This document shows, in pieces, positions 20,501 to 28,841 of a stretch of DNA of 44,203 nucleotides. Made by a program: the position numbers and the translations under genes. Position 1 is the stretch's first letter; every line of letters begins with the position of its first letter. This DNA comes from Pricia antarctica (GTDB lineage Bacteria; Bacteroidota; Bacteroidia; Flavobacteriales; Flavobacteriaceae): contig DRGL01000047.1 in assembly GCA_011050085.1 (NCBI GenBank), positions 1 to 44,203 of the forward strand, in the 5' to 3' direction. The notes below the pieces were generated by a model that was given only the letters and a program-made list of their open reading frames with translations, made no database searches and was not told the DNA's origin.

Positions 20501-20835
20501 CATTTGCTTTTATTGCCGGTTTGATTCCTTTAGTAATCGCTTCAGGTGCGGGCGCCATTGGAAACCGAACCATCGGCGGTTCTGCGATGGGAGGTATGTT
20601 GATAGGTACGCTTTTCGGGGTAGTCGTTATTCCAGGACTTTATTTGGTCTTCGCGAAAATGGCTTCTGGCCGTCAACTGATTAAAGACCAGGACAGTGAG
20701 CCTTTATCCGAAAACTATATACGTTCAGGCCGTGACCGTAGCAAAACCCTAATACGCTTAAGATTAGCCAATAGGGCACTGAAAAAAATGTTGAAAAAAT
20801 CTAAAAATACAGACTACCATGATGTTGAGAATTAA
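17572..20835 (+). CDS. RND multidrug efflux permease (HAE-1/AcrB family)
   Basis: This 1,087-aa inner-membrane proton-driven pump has the two-fold RND layout: TM1 at about 10-28, a large periplasmic loop, a TM2-6 cluster (about 340-500), TM7 (about 540), a second periplasmic loop, and a TM8-12 cluster (about 870-1,040). The TM4 motif reads GIVVDNAIVVVEAV, with D408 matching AcrB D407, but N409 stands where AcrB has D408. The TM10 lysine is present in GKNAVLIVE (K939). Other marks are FIPGEDQG and the N-terminal FSKIINRPVLAIVIS. A C-terminal tail of about 45 residues is highly basic. The stop overlaps the start of the next gene by 17 bp, indicating translational coupling. Substrates cannot be read from the sequence. 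Confidence 0.96.
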   Translation: MFSKIINRPVLAIVISFVLLFTGLLAINQLPISQFPQIAPTTVSIFVAYPGSNADVLTKSTLIPLEKSINGVEGMRYISSDATSAGEATINIIFEPGTDPDQATVRVKTRVDQVMPLLPELVQREGVVITPIQPSMLMYVNLYSTAKDADQKFLYNYANVNMVPEIQRTKGIVSAKILGSRQYAMRIWLKPDRMRAYKISAEEVLEAMEEQSIIARPGRLGSASGKDAQSLEYVLNYEDRYNKPEQYENIIVRANEDGEIIRLKEVAEVELGTEFTDIYSNLDGNPSAAIVLKQSFGSNASDVIAEVKTQLEEMKANFPPGMDYNISYDVSKFLDASIEQVTHTLRDAFILVAIVVFLFLGDWRSTLIPLLAIPVSLIGTFFVIQIFGLSINLITLFALVLAIGIVVDNAIVVVEAVHEKIESENVTPYKAVQDVMGEISGAIIAITLVMTAVFVPIAFMSGPVGVFYRQFSITMSAAIIISGLVALTLTPVLCAIILRNNHGKAKRKNLLDKALDGFNRAFEKLTGKYVGLLRRIVNRRVVTFGVLLLFCIGIFGVNTVLPSGFIPGEDQGTIYAIIQTPPGATLERTNQVTQQLQKICEEIEGVESVSALAGYEIMTEGRGSNAGTCLINLKPWGDREHSVHEIMEELEEESQNLGAVIEYFEPPAVPGFGSSGGFSMRLLDKTNDTDYKEFEKINNNFMAALEERSEITGLFTFFAANYPQYDLKIDNDLAMQKGVSIGKAMENLNILIGSTYEQGFIRFGRFFKVYTQAGPEYRRYPSDLMNLFVKNEEGEMVPYSAFMTMTKTQGPNEITRYNLYNSAAIRGLPASGFTSGDAIEAIKEVAAESLPKGYDIAWEGLSYDEADRGNEALYVFLVVLVFVYVVLAAQYESFLLPLAVILSLPIGIFGSFALLKLMGLSNDIYGQVGLIMLVGLLGKNAVLIVEFAVMKQRQGLSIVEAAIEGARVRFRPILMTSFAFIAGLIPLVIASGAGAIGNRTIGGSAMGGMLIGTLFGVVVIPGLYLVFAKMASGRQLIKDQDSEPLSENYIRSGRDRSKTLIRLRLANRALKKMLKKSKNTDYHDVEN

Positions 20836-22252
20836 AGCGTCGACCCTATGGGCAATCGGAATATTACTGAGTTTTTCCGCCTGCCAATCGCTTAGAAAGG
20901 TCGAGAAAACCGCAAATACCGATATGCCAAAAAGTTATAACGGCTCCCAGGATAGCACCAATACGGCCCAGCTAAACTGGAAGGATTATTTCACGGACCC
21001 AGACCTAAACGCAATTATTGATCTGGCCCTAGAAAACAATCAAGAACTAAATGTCACCTTACAGGAAATCGAAATTGCCAAAAGTGAGGTACGTGACAGA
21101 AAGGGGGAATATTTACCTTACGTTGGCCTAAAAGCAGGCGCTGGTGTTGATAAGGTAGGTCGTTATACCCGCAACGGCGCGTTGGAAGCGACCACCGATA
21201 TAAGGCCCGATCAAGAATTTCCCGAGCCCCTATCCGATTACATGTTTGGCATAGAGGCCACTTGGGAAATCGATTTCTGGAAGAAACTCCGTAACGCCAA
21301 AAAGGCAGCGGTATTACGGTATCTATCGAGTGTCGAGGGAAAGAATTTTATGGTGACCAATTTAGTGTCGGAAATTGCCAGTTCCTATTATGAATTGTTG
21401 GCACTTGACAACCAGTTGGCTATTCTTGACCGGAATATCGAAATACAAAGCAATGCCCTCCGTATCGTAAATCTCCAGAAACAGGCGGCAAAAGCTACCG
21501 AACTCGCCGTGAAAAAATTTGAGGCCGAGGTTTTTGGTACACAGAGCTTACGTTTCGATACGCAACAATCTATCATAGAAACGGAAAACAAAATCAATTT
21601 TTTGGTAGGAAGATATCCACAATCTGTTAAGCGGAATTCAGAAACTTTCGCCGACCTATTACCGAAGACCATTTCTGCGGGAATTCCATCACAACTGCTA
21701 AAGAATCGACCCGATATTCGACAAGCCGAACTGGAATTGGCTGCTTCAAAATTGGATGTTAAAGTTGCCAAGGCTCGATTCTATCCCTCGTTTGGTATTT
21801 CTGCCGATATCGGTTTTCAAGCTTTTGACCCCAACTATTTGGTGCGCGCACCTGAATCTGTATTATATTCACTGGTCGGTGATCTAGCAGCGCCGTTGAT
21901 TAACAGAAATGCTATTAAGGCCGCATATGCAAACGCGAACGCCAAACAGATGCAGGCTATCTTTAACTATGAGAAAAGTATTTTAAACGGCTACATTGAA
22001 GTGGCCAATCAACTATCGAACATTGATAATCTAGCTAAAAGTTATGACCTGAAAGCTCAGGAAGTAGCAGCACTAAATGCTTCCATAAATATTTCAAACA
22101 AGCTATTTCGCTCTGCGCGGGCGGAATATATGGAGGTGCTGATGACCCAGCGCGATGCCCTGGAATCTACTTTTGAACTCATTGAAACAAAGCAACGACA
22201 AATGAACGCAATGGTAAATGTCTACCGTACCCTGGGCGGTGGATGGAATTAA
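20819..22252 (+). CDS. Outer-membrane efflux lipoprotein (TolC/NodT family)
   Basis: This 477-aa outer-membrane channel completes the tripartite pump. The lipoprotein signal ends at Cys22 (SFSAC). The two outer membrane efflux protein repeats are visible: the first with ALENNQELNVTLQEIEIAKSEV and TWEIDFWKKLRNAKKAA, the second with LLKNRPDIRQAELELAASKLDVKVAKARFYPS and YRTLGGGW at the C-terminus, typical of the NodT type. The start at 20819 overlaps the pump gene by 17 bp. A degenerate second copy of this gene lies at about 25,540-26,384. A hairpin about 185 bp downstream likely ends the operon. Confidence 0.95.
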   Translation: MMLRIKASTLWAIGILLSFSACQSLRKVEKTANTDMPKSYNGSQDSTNTAQLNWKDYFTDPDLNAIIDLALENNQELNVTLQEIEIAKSEVRDRKGEYLPYVGLKAGAGVDKVGRYTRNGALEATTDIRPDQEFPEPLSDYMFGIEATWEIDFWKKLRNAKKAAVLRYLSSVEGKNFMVTNLVSEIASSYYELLALDNQLAILDRNIEIQSNALRIVNLQKQAAKATELAVKKFEAEVFGTQSLRFDTQQSIIETENKINFLVGRYPQSVKRNSETFADLLPKTISAGIPSQLLKNRPDIRQAELELAASKLDVKVAKARFYPSFGISADIGFQAFDPNYLVRAPESVLYSLVGDLAAPLINRNAIKAAYANANAKQMQAIFNYEKSILNGYIEVANQLSNIDNLAKSYDLKAQEVAALNASINISNKLFRSARAEYMEVLMTQRDALESTFELIETKQRQMNAMVNVYRTLGGGWN

Positions 22253-22436
22253 TCAGGAATAAAACATCCTGATACAGGAGCCATCTCGGTTTCAGAAACA
22301 AGACCGCTGCAAGGCAAAAATTCAAGATTGAAAAAGTTGGACTTTTATCTTGGTTTTGAAATTTCATGTGCCGTACCTATCTGGAAAAATTACCCAACTT
22401 TGTGCCCTTAGAAATTTTATGGATTAAAAAATGAAG

Positions 22437-22478
22437 CATCCCCATTATCCCCTGTCCGGGAATATAGGGGATGTTTTT
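22437..22478 (+). terminator. Hairpin after the efflux operon
   Basis: CATCCCC (22437-22443) pairs with GGGGATG (22467-22473), and an inner CCCCTGTCCGGG region can fold as well. A T-run follows (TTTTT, 22474-22478). It stands in the same position relative to the flanking genes as the hairpin at 26524-26561 in the second copy of the block. Confidence 0.65.
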
Positions 22479-22496
22479 AGTCATTAAATAAAGCTT

Positions 22497-22890
22497 CTAT
22501 GAAATTTTCTTCGATTCACCATTAAAGATATCAACATCTGCAGCGTCTCAATTTATGTCGACCTCCGCGGCGTTTGGAACCGTTAGTTCAGAGTTTCTCG
22601 CCACTGCCACAGCAATTATTATGCTTGAACGTTCAATAGTCTATTTTAAATCGAAATGTGCCAGGGCAGCAATTTTCTTTCGTCTAAGGTCAATTTTTTT
22701 TCCAGAAAAGAATGTTTCTTTGCGATGCTCTCATCAGTGAACTACAGATTGTAACCTCTATGATTTCATTATTCGGATTTCTGTCCGGGTTTCATGCTTC
22801 CAATGAACAGTGTTCTTTCTTTCTTTCTGGCCTTGTGCCAATATGCATTTTTGGTTTTATAAATGCGTAAGTCGTGGTAAAATGGATGAA
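22497..22890 (-). pseudogene. Remnant of an aldo/keto reductase gene (3' part)
   Basis: Read on the minus strand, this stretch aligns with the 3' part of the intact aldo/keto reductase gene at 26579-27565. The last codons read ADVDIFNGESKKIS-stop, against GELDKIS-stop in the intact gene. Further in, bases near 22,600-22,640 and 22,735 (ctcatcagtgaa) align with the reductase bases near 26,670-26,720 and 26,815. Similarity weakens beyond about 22,890. Many substitutions and indels break the frame, and the 5' half is gone. It follows the intact outer-membrane efflux gene and its hairpin, just as the intact reductase follows the broken efflux gene. Confidence 0.75.
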
Positions 22891-23024
22891 AACAAATTTA
22901 TCCTTTATAGTAAAGATTGGTTCTTCATTAAGAGCTAACACCTGTGCTTCACACATATTTGTTTTTGGAAGCTCGAAGCCTTAAGAAAATTCGAAGGAAG
23001 CATTCGCAAATGAAACGAAACCTA

Positions 23025-25145
23025 TTACGCTATATTGATTTGGCGAACCGCTGAAGCGCTTTTGTCCACAAATTCCGGAAACATGATATAGAAAGTAGTA
23101 CCCGCACCTGGGACCGATGAATACCAGATTTTCCCTTTGTGAATATCGATTATCTCTTTGCAGGTGGCCAATCCTAGACCGTGACCTTCAGTATCCTTAA
23201 TTTCTATACCTCTTGTGAAATTCTTGAATATGGATTGTTCAGGATTTTCCGTAATGCCCCGACCGTTGTCTTCAACGGAAACCACAAGTTGATTATCCTC
23301 ACTTACCACCGAATCGATCTTAATTTTTGGAGGGGTATCCTCTTTACCGTATTTGATGGAATTCGATATGAGGTTTTGAAATACCTGATAGAGCATCATT
23401 CTGTCGCCGATTACGGTATGGAGGTTTACGACATCGATTTCGGCCTTGCTTTTCTGAATCTTATCGTAAAGGTCGTCTTGAACGTTCTCAACGATTTTAT
23501 TCAGGTCTACGGGCTTGAACTTGTTCAAAAGGGCCAAGGTGTTGGAGCTATAGTCATACAAGCGTTTCACCATAGAAATCATCCTTTTTGCCGATTGGTT
23601 GATATGACCAAAAAGTTCGCTCTCCCCTTCGGTCATTTTTCCGGGAAGTGTTCTTCCCAAAAGCCGCGACAGGCTTAAAATGGTAATTGATGGCTCTTTC
23701 AGGTCATGGGCCGCGACCGAAGAGAAATTCTTTAGACGCTTAATCAACAGTTCGCGCTTTTCTAAGGACTGCTCCAGGTTTTTCTTGGCCTCATTAAGGT
23801 GTTGGGTATTTGTTGACAGCTCGGCTACCGTCACCTTCAGTTCACTATTTATTTTTTTAATTTTTTCGTTTAAACGGAGCTTTGTGCGATAAAGATCGTA
23901 CAGCTTTAGTACTGCAAGCACAATAAAAAATATCAGGATGCTTAAAACATATATAAATTTTTTAGAACTTTTCAACCTGATTTCCGTCATTTCGAGTTGT
24001 GCGGCATCTTCTTGAAATTCATGATAGTAGGATGTAAATAAAAAGGCCATTCGTTTTTCCTTTTCAGCTTTTTCAAGGTTACGGATCAAATGAGTGTAAG
24101 AATCATAGGCCTCATTATCGAGTTTTCCTTGTTCTTTGAGCAGCGGGAAAAGTCTTTTGGTAAAAGCCATAATCTCTTGTGACGTTCCGTAATTACTTAA
24201 CATTTCCGTCGCCTTGAGATACGTCGAAATAGCCTTTAGAGGCTCTCCGGCCTTTTCGTAAAGAATACCCTCATAGTAGTTAAGTTTTATCTTGACCCAA
24301 ACCATATCGCCGATGGATCCATTGTTTTTTAACTGGTTCAATAGATCAGCGTAATCATAATTACCTAAGCCCGTTTTGGAGGCCATTTTCTGAAACGCTA
24401 GATGTGCTACTAAAAAATAAATGTCAGAAGACAGGTCCTGTTTTATCAATTGAATTCCTTCTTCTGAATATTGCAGACCTTTTGCGTATTCGCCTTGCTC
24501 ATTTTTTAAACTGGCCATGTGCAAGTAGCCATAAGTTTTAATCCGTCTCCCTTTTGGTGTATCCTTGAAATAATTGAAAGAACGTTTAAGAACGGAGTCG
24601 CTATTGGCCCATAGTTTTTGTTCCCTATATATGCGCCCTTCGAGCATGAGCCCTTCGGCAATCCGTATCGAATCGCCCTCTCGTAAGGCCAAGGTCTTAA
24701 ATTGCCTCGTCAGATGTTGTGCCGGATTATAAAACTGATAATGCGTAAAATTTGAAATAAGCACTTCCAGAGCGGACATCTCTTCTTGAGGAAAATTAAA
24801 TTTTCTGCTTAAACGGAGCGATTCCATCAAATAGGCATGCATTTTTCCAGCTAGCTCAACATCTTCTCGAAATATATCCTGATTATCCGCCAGCGTGTAT
24901 AGCGCCCGAGCCATACCTTGATAGTCTTTACTGTTCTTGGCCCTACAGTAGTCGTAGATAATCGAATTACTATTGGCATGTCTTATCGGTTTTCCTCCAA
25001 TTTCCAAAGGCTCGTTTAGCTCTTCGATATAATCGCAGGGAGGTAAAAATTCTTGTAAGGTCTTCGTTTGCGCAAAAGCACCACTTTGGCTGATTAGGCA
25101 AAAAACTGAGACGATGAGAACGTAGTATATGACCCTTGGAAACAT
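23025..25145 (-). CDS. TPR-containing membrane sensor histidine kinase
   Basis: This 706-aa kinase has a signal peptide (about 1-25) and a periplasmic helical region with TPR-like repeats (about 70-380). One transmembrane helix follows (about 391-412, FIYVLSILIFFIVLAVL), then a coiled coil (about 415-465). The HisKA domain has the phospho-acceptor H480 in SSVAAHDLKEP. The HATPase domain shows the N box NLISNSIKYG (about 590-600), the G1 box VEDNGRGI, the G2 box GHGLGLATC and GAGTTFYI. It should sense a periplasmic or envelope signal and pass phosphate to a regulator. No response regulator is adjacent, so it is an orphan in this window. It lies between the two copies of the duplicated efflux/reductase block. 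Confidence 0.93.
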   Translation of the reverse strand: MFPRVIYYVLIVSVFCLISQSGAFAQTKTLQEFLPPCDYIEELNEPLEIGGKPIRHANSNSIIYDYCRAKNSKDYQGMARALYTLADNQDIFREDVELAGKMHAYLMESLRLSRKFNFPQEEMSALEVLISNFTHYQFYNPAQHLTRQFKTLALREGDSIRIAEGLMLEGRIYREQKLWANSDSVLKRSFNYFKDTPKGRRIKTYGYLHMASLKNEQGEYAKGLQYSEEGIQLIKQDLSSDIYFLVAHLAFQKMASKTGLGNYDYADLLNQLKNNGSIGDMVWVKIKLNYYEGILYEKAGEPLKAISTYLKATEMLSNYGTSQEIMAFTKRLFPLLKEQGKLDNEAYDSYTHLIRNLEKAEKEKRMAFLFTSYYHEFQEDAAQLEMTEIRLKSSKKFIYVLSILIFFIVLAVLKLYDLYRTKLRLNEKIKKINSELKVTVAELSTNTQHLNEAKKNLEQSLEKRELLIKRLKNFSSVAAHDLKEPSITILSLSRLLGRTLPGKMTEGESELFGHINQSAKRMISMVKRLYDYSSNTLALLNKFKPVDLNKIVENVQDDLYDKIQKSKAEIDVVNLHTVIGDRMMLYQVFQNLISNSIKYGKEDTPPKIKIDSVVSEDNQLVVSVEDNGRGITENPEQSIFKNFTRGIEIKDTEGHGLGLATCKEIIDIHKGKIWYSSVPGAGTTFYIMFPEFVDKSASAVRQINIA

Positions 25146-25539
25146 GACAGGTATGTATTATCCATTGTCGCCCCTATTGGCTTTATAAATTTTTTTGGGA
25201 ATTTTCACATGCAGAAGTATAATAAACTTACTACAAGGTAAGAAAGTTCTCAGAAGATTTAAAATAATAATAGATTCATCTACGATAATAACCATAAATG
25301 GAAAAATGGTACACAACACATTACAAACGGTTTATCCCTTTATAAAAGGGGTTAAAGTGCCAGATACTGTCTAAAGTCATTTACTTACGGGACGTACTCC
25401 TAACTTCTAAATTATTTTGCTAAACTGTAGTGTACACTGTATTGAATTTCACCTCATGAATGTTTCTTATCTAATTTACATCTCCCTAACCTTAAGCACA
25501 AGTCGATATTCTCTTAAATCAAATGCATTTGTGAAATAA
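25146..25539. other. Spacer upstream of the histidine kinase gene
   Basis: About 390 AT-rich bases lie between the kinase start and the first recognisable part of the efflux-gene remnant. The part next to 25145 should hold the kinase promoter. The right part may include further decayed 5' sequence of the efflux gene, but I cannot align it with confidence. Confidence 0.5.
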
Positions 25540-26384
25540 GTTTCAGTGGGAAATCGCAATCGCCAAAAACTAGGTGTCGAACCAAAAGAAGGCATGTAAA
25601 CTCTGTTTCGTACTTGAAAGGGGCCGCAGTATTCATAGAGCAGACTGTTATAAACCTAAAGAGCTTTGAAGCTACTGCCTATGTCAAGCCCGAAACTAAT
25701 TTTCTAAGTAACTAGGCGATTACATGTACGAATTTGAAGTCCTTTGGGGAAACCTAGTAAGCACAAACCTCAGAATGCTTAAAAGTACCGCGATGTTTAG
25801 AAATCTTTGACGTGATGGGAAAGACTTTTTAGGACAACCTTCGCGACCGATAGTCTACAGGCCGAACCTCACCTATTATTGTCAATGTTTGATTTTAGGG
25901 TCGCCCATGCTCGATACTATCCCTCGTTTGGTATTTCTGCTGATATGGGCATTCTAGCTTTCGACCCCAACTATTTGGTGCGCGCACCCGAATCTGTATT
26001 ATATTCACTGGTCGGGGATTTAGCAGCACCATTGATCAACAGAAACGCTATAGAAATGGCCTATGCAAATGCCAATGCCATCATATGCGAGCTATCTTTA
26101 ACTATGAGAAAAGTATTTTAAACGGCTACAGTGAAGTGGCCAATCAACTATCGAACATTGATAGTTTAGCTAAAAGTTATGTGAAAGCTCAGGAAGTAGC
26201 AGCACTAAATGCTTCCATAAATATTTCAAACAAGCTGGGTCGCTCTGCCCGGACGGATTATATGGAGGTGCTGATGACCCAGCGCGATGCCCTGGAATCT
26301 ACTTTTAAACTCATTGAAACAAAGCAACGGCAAATGAACGCAATGGTAAATGTCTACCGTACCCTGGGCGGTGGATGGAATTGA
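25540..26384 (+). pseudogene. Degenerate second copy of the outer-membrane efflux gene
   Basis: This stretch aligns in order with the intact efflux gene at 20819-22252. The 5' part is badly decayed: gggaaatcgcaatcgccaaaa near 25,548 matches the EIEIAKSE codons, gaagctactgcc near 25,664 matches EATTD, and cgattacatgtacgaa near 25,719 matches SDYMFG. Frame breaks and stops are present, and roughly 350 bp of the parent (about 21,350-21,700) are missing near 25,823-25,843. The 3' ~480 bp (from about 25,905) are by eye nearly identical to the parent but carry a 1-bp deletion near 26,085, splitting the frame into 25879-26121 and 26085-26384. The end YRTLGGGW-N-stop is kept. No functional channel can be made. 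Confidence 0.9.
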
Positions 26385-26523
26385 GATATACTATTCAAAT
26401 TATTAAAACCTGGAAAGATGAGCGTACTGAAAACTATAAAACCTAAGTATTTCAAGGCATTAACCTTTTTAATATGGTAAAATTGCGTTGAAATTTCTGG
26501 GGTTGGATTTTCTTTAGAATAGA

Positions 26524-26561
26524 ACATCCCCTAAATAACAAAATGGTTATTTAGGGGATGT
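26524..26561. terminator. Perfect 16-bp hairpin between convergent genes
   Basis: The arm acatcccctaaataac (26524-26539) and its exact complement (26546-26561) flank a 6-base loop, followed by ATTTTTAT on the plus side. It sits 17 bp past the reductase stop and about 140 bp after the broken efflux gene. It probably ends the reductase message on the minus strand and could act in both directions. Confidence 0.8.
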
Positions 26562-26578
26562 ATTTTTATGTTCAATAC

Positions 26579-27565
26579 TTATGAAATCTTGTCCAATTCA
26601 CCGTTGATAAAATCAATTTCCTTAGAACTCAGTTTAACATCAGCCGCAGCGGCATTTTGAACAGACTGTTCAGAATTTCTTGCGCCGGCTAGGGCAATGG
26701 TGATACCAGGGCGTTCTATAGTCCATTTTAAAACCAGCTGCGCCAGCGTTGCATCTTTTTCTTCAGCCAATGGTCTAATTTTCTCTAGAAACGAGTTCGT
26801 CTTCGAAATACTTTCATCAGTGAAATAGGGATTTTCTGCCCTATGGTCCCCTTTTTCAAACTGCTGTCCAGATTGCATTTTTCCGGTTAGAAGTCCTCTT
26901 TCCATCGGACTGTATGCTAAAATGGACTTTCCATGTTTCTGACAATAAGGAACGACTTCTTTTTCGATATCGCGATTGACCATACTGAAAGGTACTTGAT
27001 TTGAAACTACATTTACATACTTCTCGGCCTCCTTCATTTGTTCGACGTTATAGTTGCAAACACCCGCATGAAGCACTTTACCTTCCTGAATAAGTTCAGC
27101 AACCGCTTCAAAGGTTTCTTGAATAGGCGTCGTAACGTCAGGCCAGTGAATTTGGTAGAGGTCGATATAATCTGTGCCCAGACGCTTGAGACTGTTCTCA
27201 ACTTCCAGTTTTACGCTTTCTTTACCAGCATATTTGTAAATATCGACCTCTTTACCGTCATTATCCTTACTCTGAAAGTAAAACGTACCCTTGCTCAAAT
27301 CCCAACGCATTCCGAACTTAGTCAACAGTTGTACTTTATCCCTAGGGATATCCTTGATGGCTTTCCGAACAATTTCTTCGCTGGCGCCCATACCGTAAAT
27401 GGGGGCCGTATCAATGGAAGTAACCCCATTTTCATGGGCGTCTCTAATGGCCTTTATAGCTTTATTGCTATCACTACCACCCCACATCCATCCCCCGGCT
27501 GCCCAAGCGCCGAAAGTTATAGTGGAGATTTTTAGATTCGTGTTCCCAAGTGTTCTATATTCCAT
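26579..27565 (-). CDS. Aldo/keto reductase
   Basis: This 328-aa cytoplasmic NADPH-dependent oxidoreductase has the (beta/alpha)8 barrel fold. The catalytic tetrad can be read as D52 and Y57 (SIDTAPIYGMG), K83 (LTKFG) and H140 (DLYQIHWPD). The C-terminal cofactor-binding region shows AYSPMERGLLTGK and ALAGARNSEQ. The sequence resembles the YajO/Tas-like bacterial branch with an extended loop after the K83 strand. The substrate is not deducible. The gene is convergent with a broken efflux gene, and a decayed paralogue lies at 22,497-22,890. The start at 27565 gives the usual N-terminus MEYRTLGNTNLKIS. Confidence 0.95.
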   Translation of the reverse strand: MEYRTLGNTNLKISTITFGAWAAGGWMWGGSDSNKAIKAIRDAHENGVTSIDTAPIYGMGASEEIVRKAIKDIPRDKVQLLTKFGMRWDLSKGTFYFQSKDNDGKEVDIYKYAGKESVKLEVENSLKRLGTDYIDLYQIHWPDVTTPIQETFEAVAELIQEGKVLHAGVCNYNVEQMKEAEKYVNVVSNQVPFSMVNRDIEKEVVPYCQKHGKSILAYSPMERGLLTGKMQSGQQFEKGDHRAENPYFTDESISKTNSFLEKIRPLAEEKDATLAQLVLKWTIERPGITIALAGARNSEQSVQNAAAADVKLSSKEIDFINGELDKIS

Positions 27566-27649
27566 ATTTATATTTTAATAGTTCTAATTTGTTAAGCGCT
27601 ATTTACTCAAAATATCCATTTATTTTGGTTTAGCTGCTTCCCAATCATT

Positions 27650-28330
27650 AAAATTTTTGACCGATTCATCAAATTCAAAGCATATTGATTCACATTGGGT
27701 TCAAAATTATATAAATCTTGATCGAGAACAACAACAGCCAAGTAACATAATGGCATTATTCTCTACGCCCCCAAAAGCTTCTTCATATGAGGATTTTTCA
27801 ATAAGCCTCCAAATGCCACGTCCGACCAAAATAGTCCGGCATTTATATTTCCCTCAATAATGGACGGTTCAGATAGTGTTATCGAAACATCCCAGACAAT
27901 TAAAGCGTCGCGAATATATGTAGTTGCCCTCAGTACCAAATCACAGGCTTCTTTAAAATAGGGTATTGGGGCGTTTTCAAATACAAAGTCGGTATCAGGA
28001 TGTGCTTTGAAATCTAGCCGTCAAATATGATATCTCGATAAGCCTTTAATTGCAAAGTTCCTGTTTCAGGATTGACACACACACTAAGGCCTCCGGAAGA
28101 AATATTGTCAATTTAACTTTTACGCAATCCCAATTTTAAATATGAAGAGATGATATCGACTTTACCAGCATCTATGGTAATTACTATTGGTAACGTATTT
28201 AATGACTTTGCATAAATAGAATTTATTTGAGAATGCTGTTTGACAACTTCGGTGCAAATAAAATTACCGCTAACGATGATTTCAAATTGGTTTTTAATGT
28301 GCTAGGATAGCATTTTCATTTTGAGAATGA
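27650..28330 (-). pseudogene. Broken sugar-transfer-associated ATP-grasp gene
   Basis: On the minus strand the translation reads, in pieces, CTEVVKQHSQINSIYAKSLN, TLPIVITIDAGKVDIISSYL, GLRKS-stop-IDNISSGGLS and VCVNPETGTLQLKAYRD. After a frameshift near 28,018 it reads DFKAHPDTDFVFENAPIPYF, KEACDLVLRATTYIRDAL, IVWDVSIT and IIEGNINAGLFW, ending at a TAG (27763-27765). The order and motifs (EE/EV..QH, S-NTLRI, SSGG, HPDT, IP-F-EA, GWD-A-T, IEGN) fit the ATPgrasp_ST family, which is found in surface-polysaccharide loci. The in-frame stop at 28113-28115, the frameshift and loss of the N-terminus show it is dead. No other gene is in the 27,566-28,841 gap. Confidence 0.7.
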
Positions 28331-28841
28331 AACAGCCTCGGCAACCATAAGAAAATAATGGTTTTAAAAATAAAGTTGTCACATCGGAAATGGCACCGAA
28401 AAGCGCGAAACTTAATTTATTGTTTAAATTGAAGTGTATTCAATTCTATGTACACCTTTACTCGAATGTATCCGTATTATTTCTTTTACACCAAGATAAT
28501 CTATATAATTCCATAAGTTCTTTTTATAAATATGTGAAGTAATGCAGTGTAATCTCCTTTTTTTGGTATCCAAAGTGTACATACTTCGATGATTATCCTA
28601 TACTAACTTTTTTATTTGGGTTTTTCAGGAAGACCTTTATACTTACACGATTTTAAAAGCTCATTATACATAGAGATTATAGACAACGTCATGTATGGTA
28701 AAAATGCAAAATAATTCAAGAAAGGATAGTATAAATATACGGATTGTGCTTAGCAGACGTTAATTGTAAGTTACGTATAACCATGTGAATTTTTAAGACC
28801 ACTTAACTGCGTTATATCTAACAAGCTTCAAAATAAAACTT
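28331..28841. other. AT-rich spacer upstream of the CapK-like gene
   Basis: About 510 bases without a credible open frame. Part may be the decayed N-terminal region of the ATP-grasp gene, but I could not match it. The promoter of the plus-strand gene at 28842 should lie at the right end. Confidence 0.4.

Noticed and set aside
22555-22740. 61-codon plus-strand frame
   Set aside because: It is antisense to the reductase remnant, which explains the base pattern.
27657-27860. 67-codon plus-strand frame
   Set aside because: It overlaps the ATP-grasp remnant on the opposite strand and does not look like a protein.
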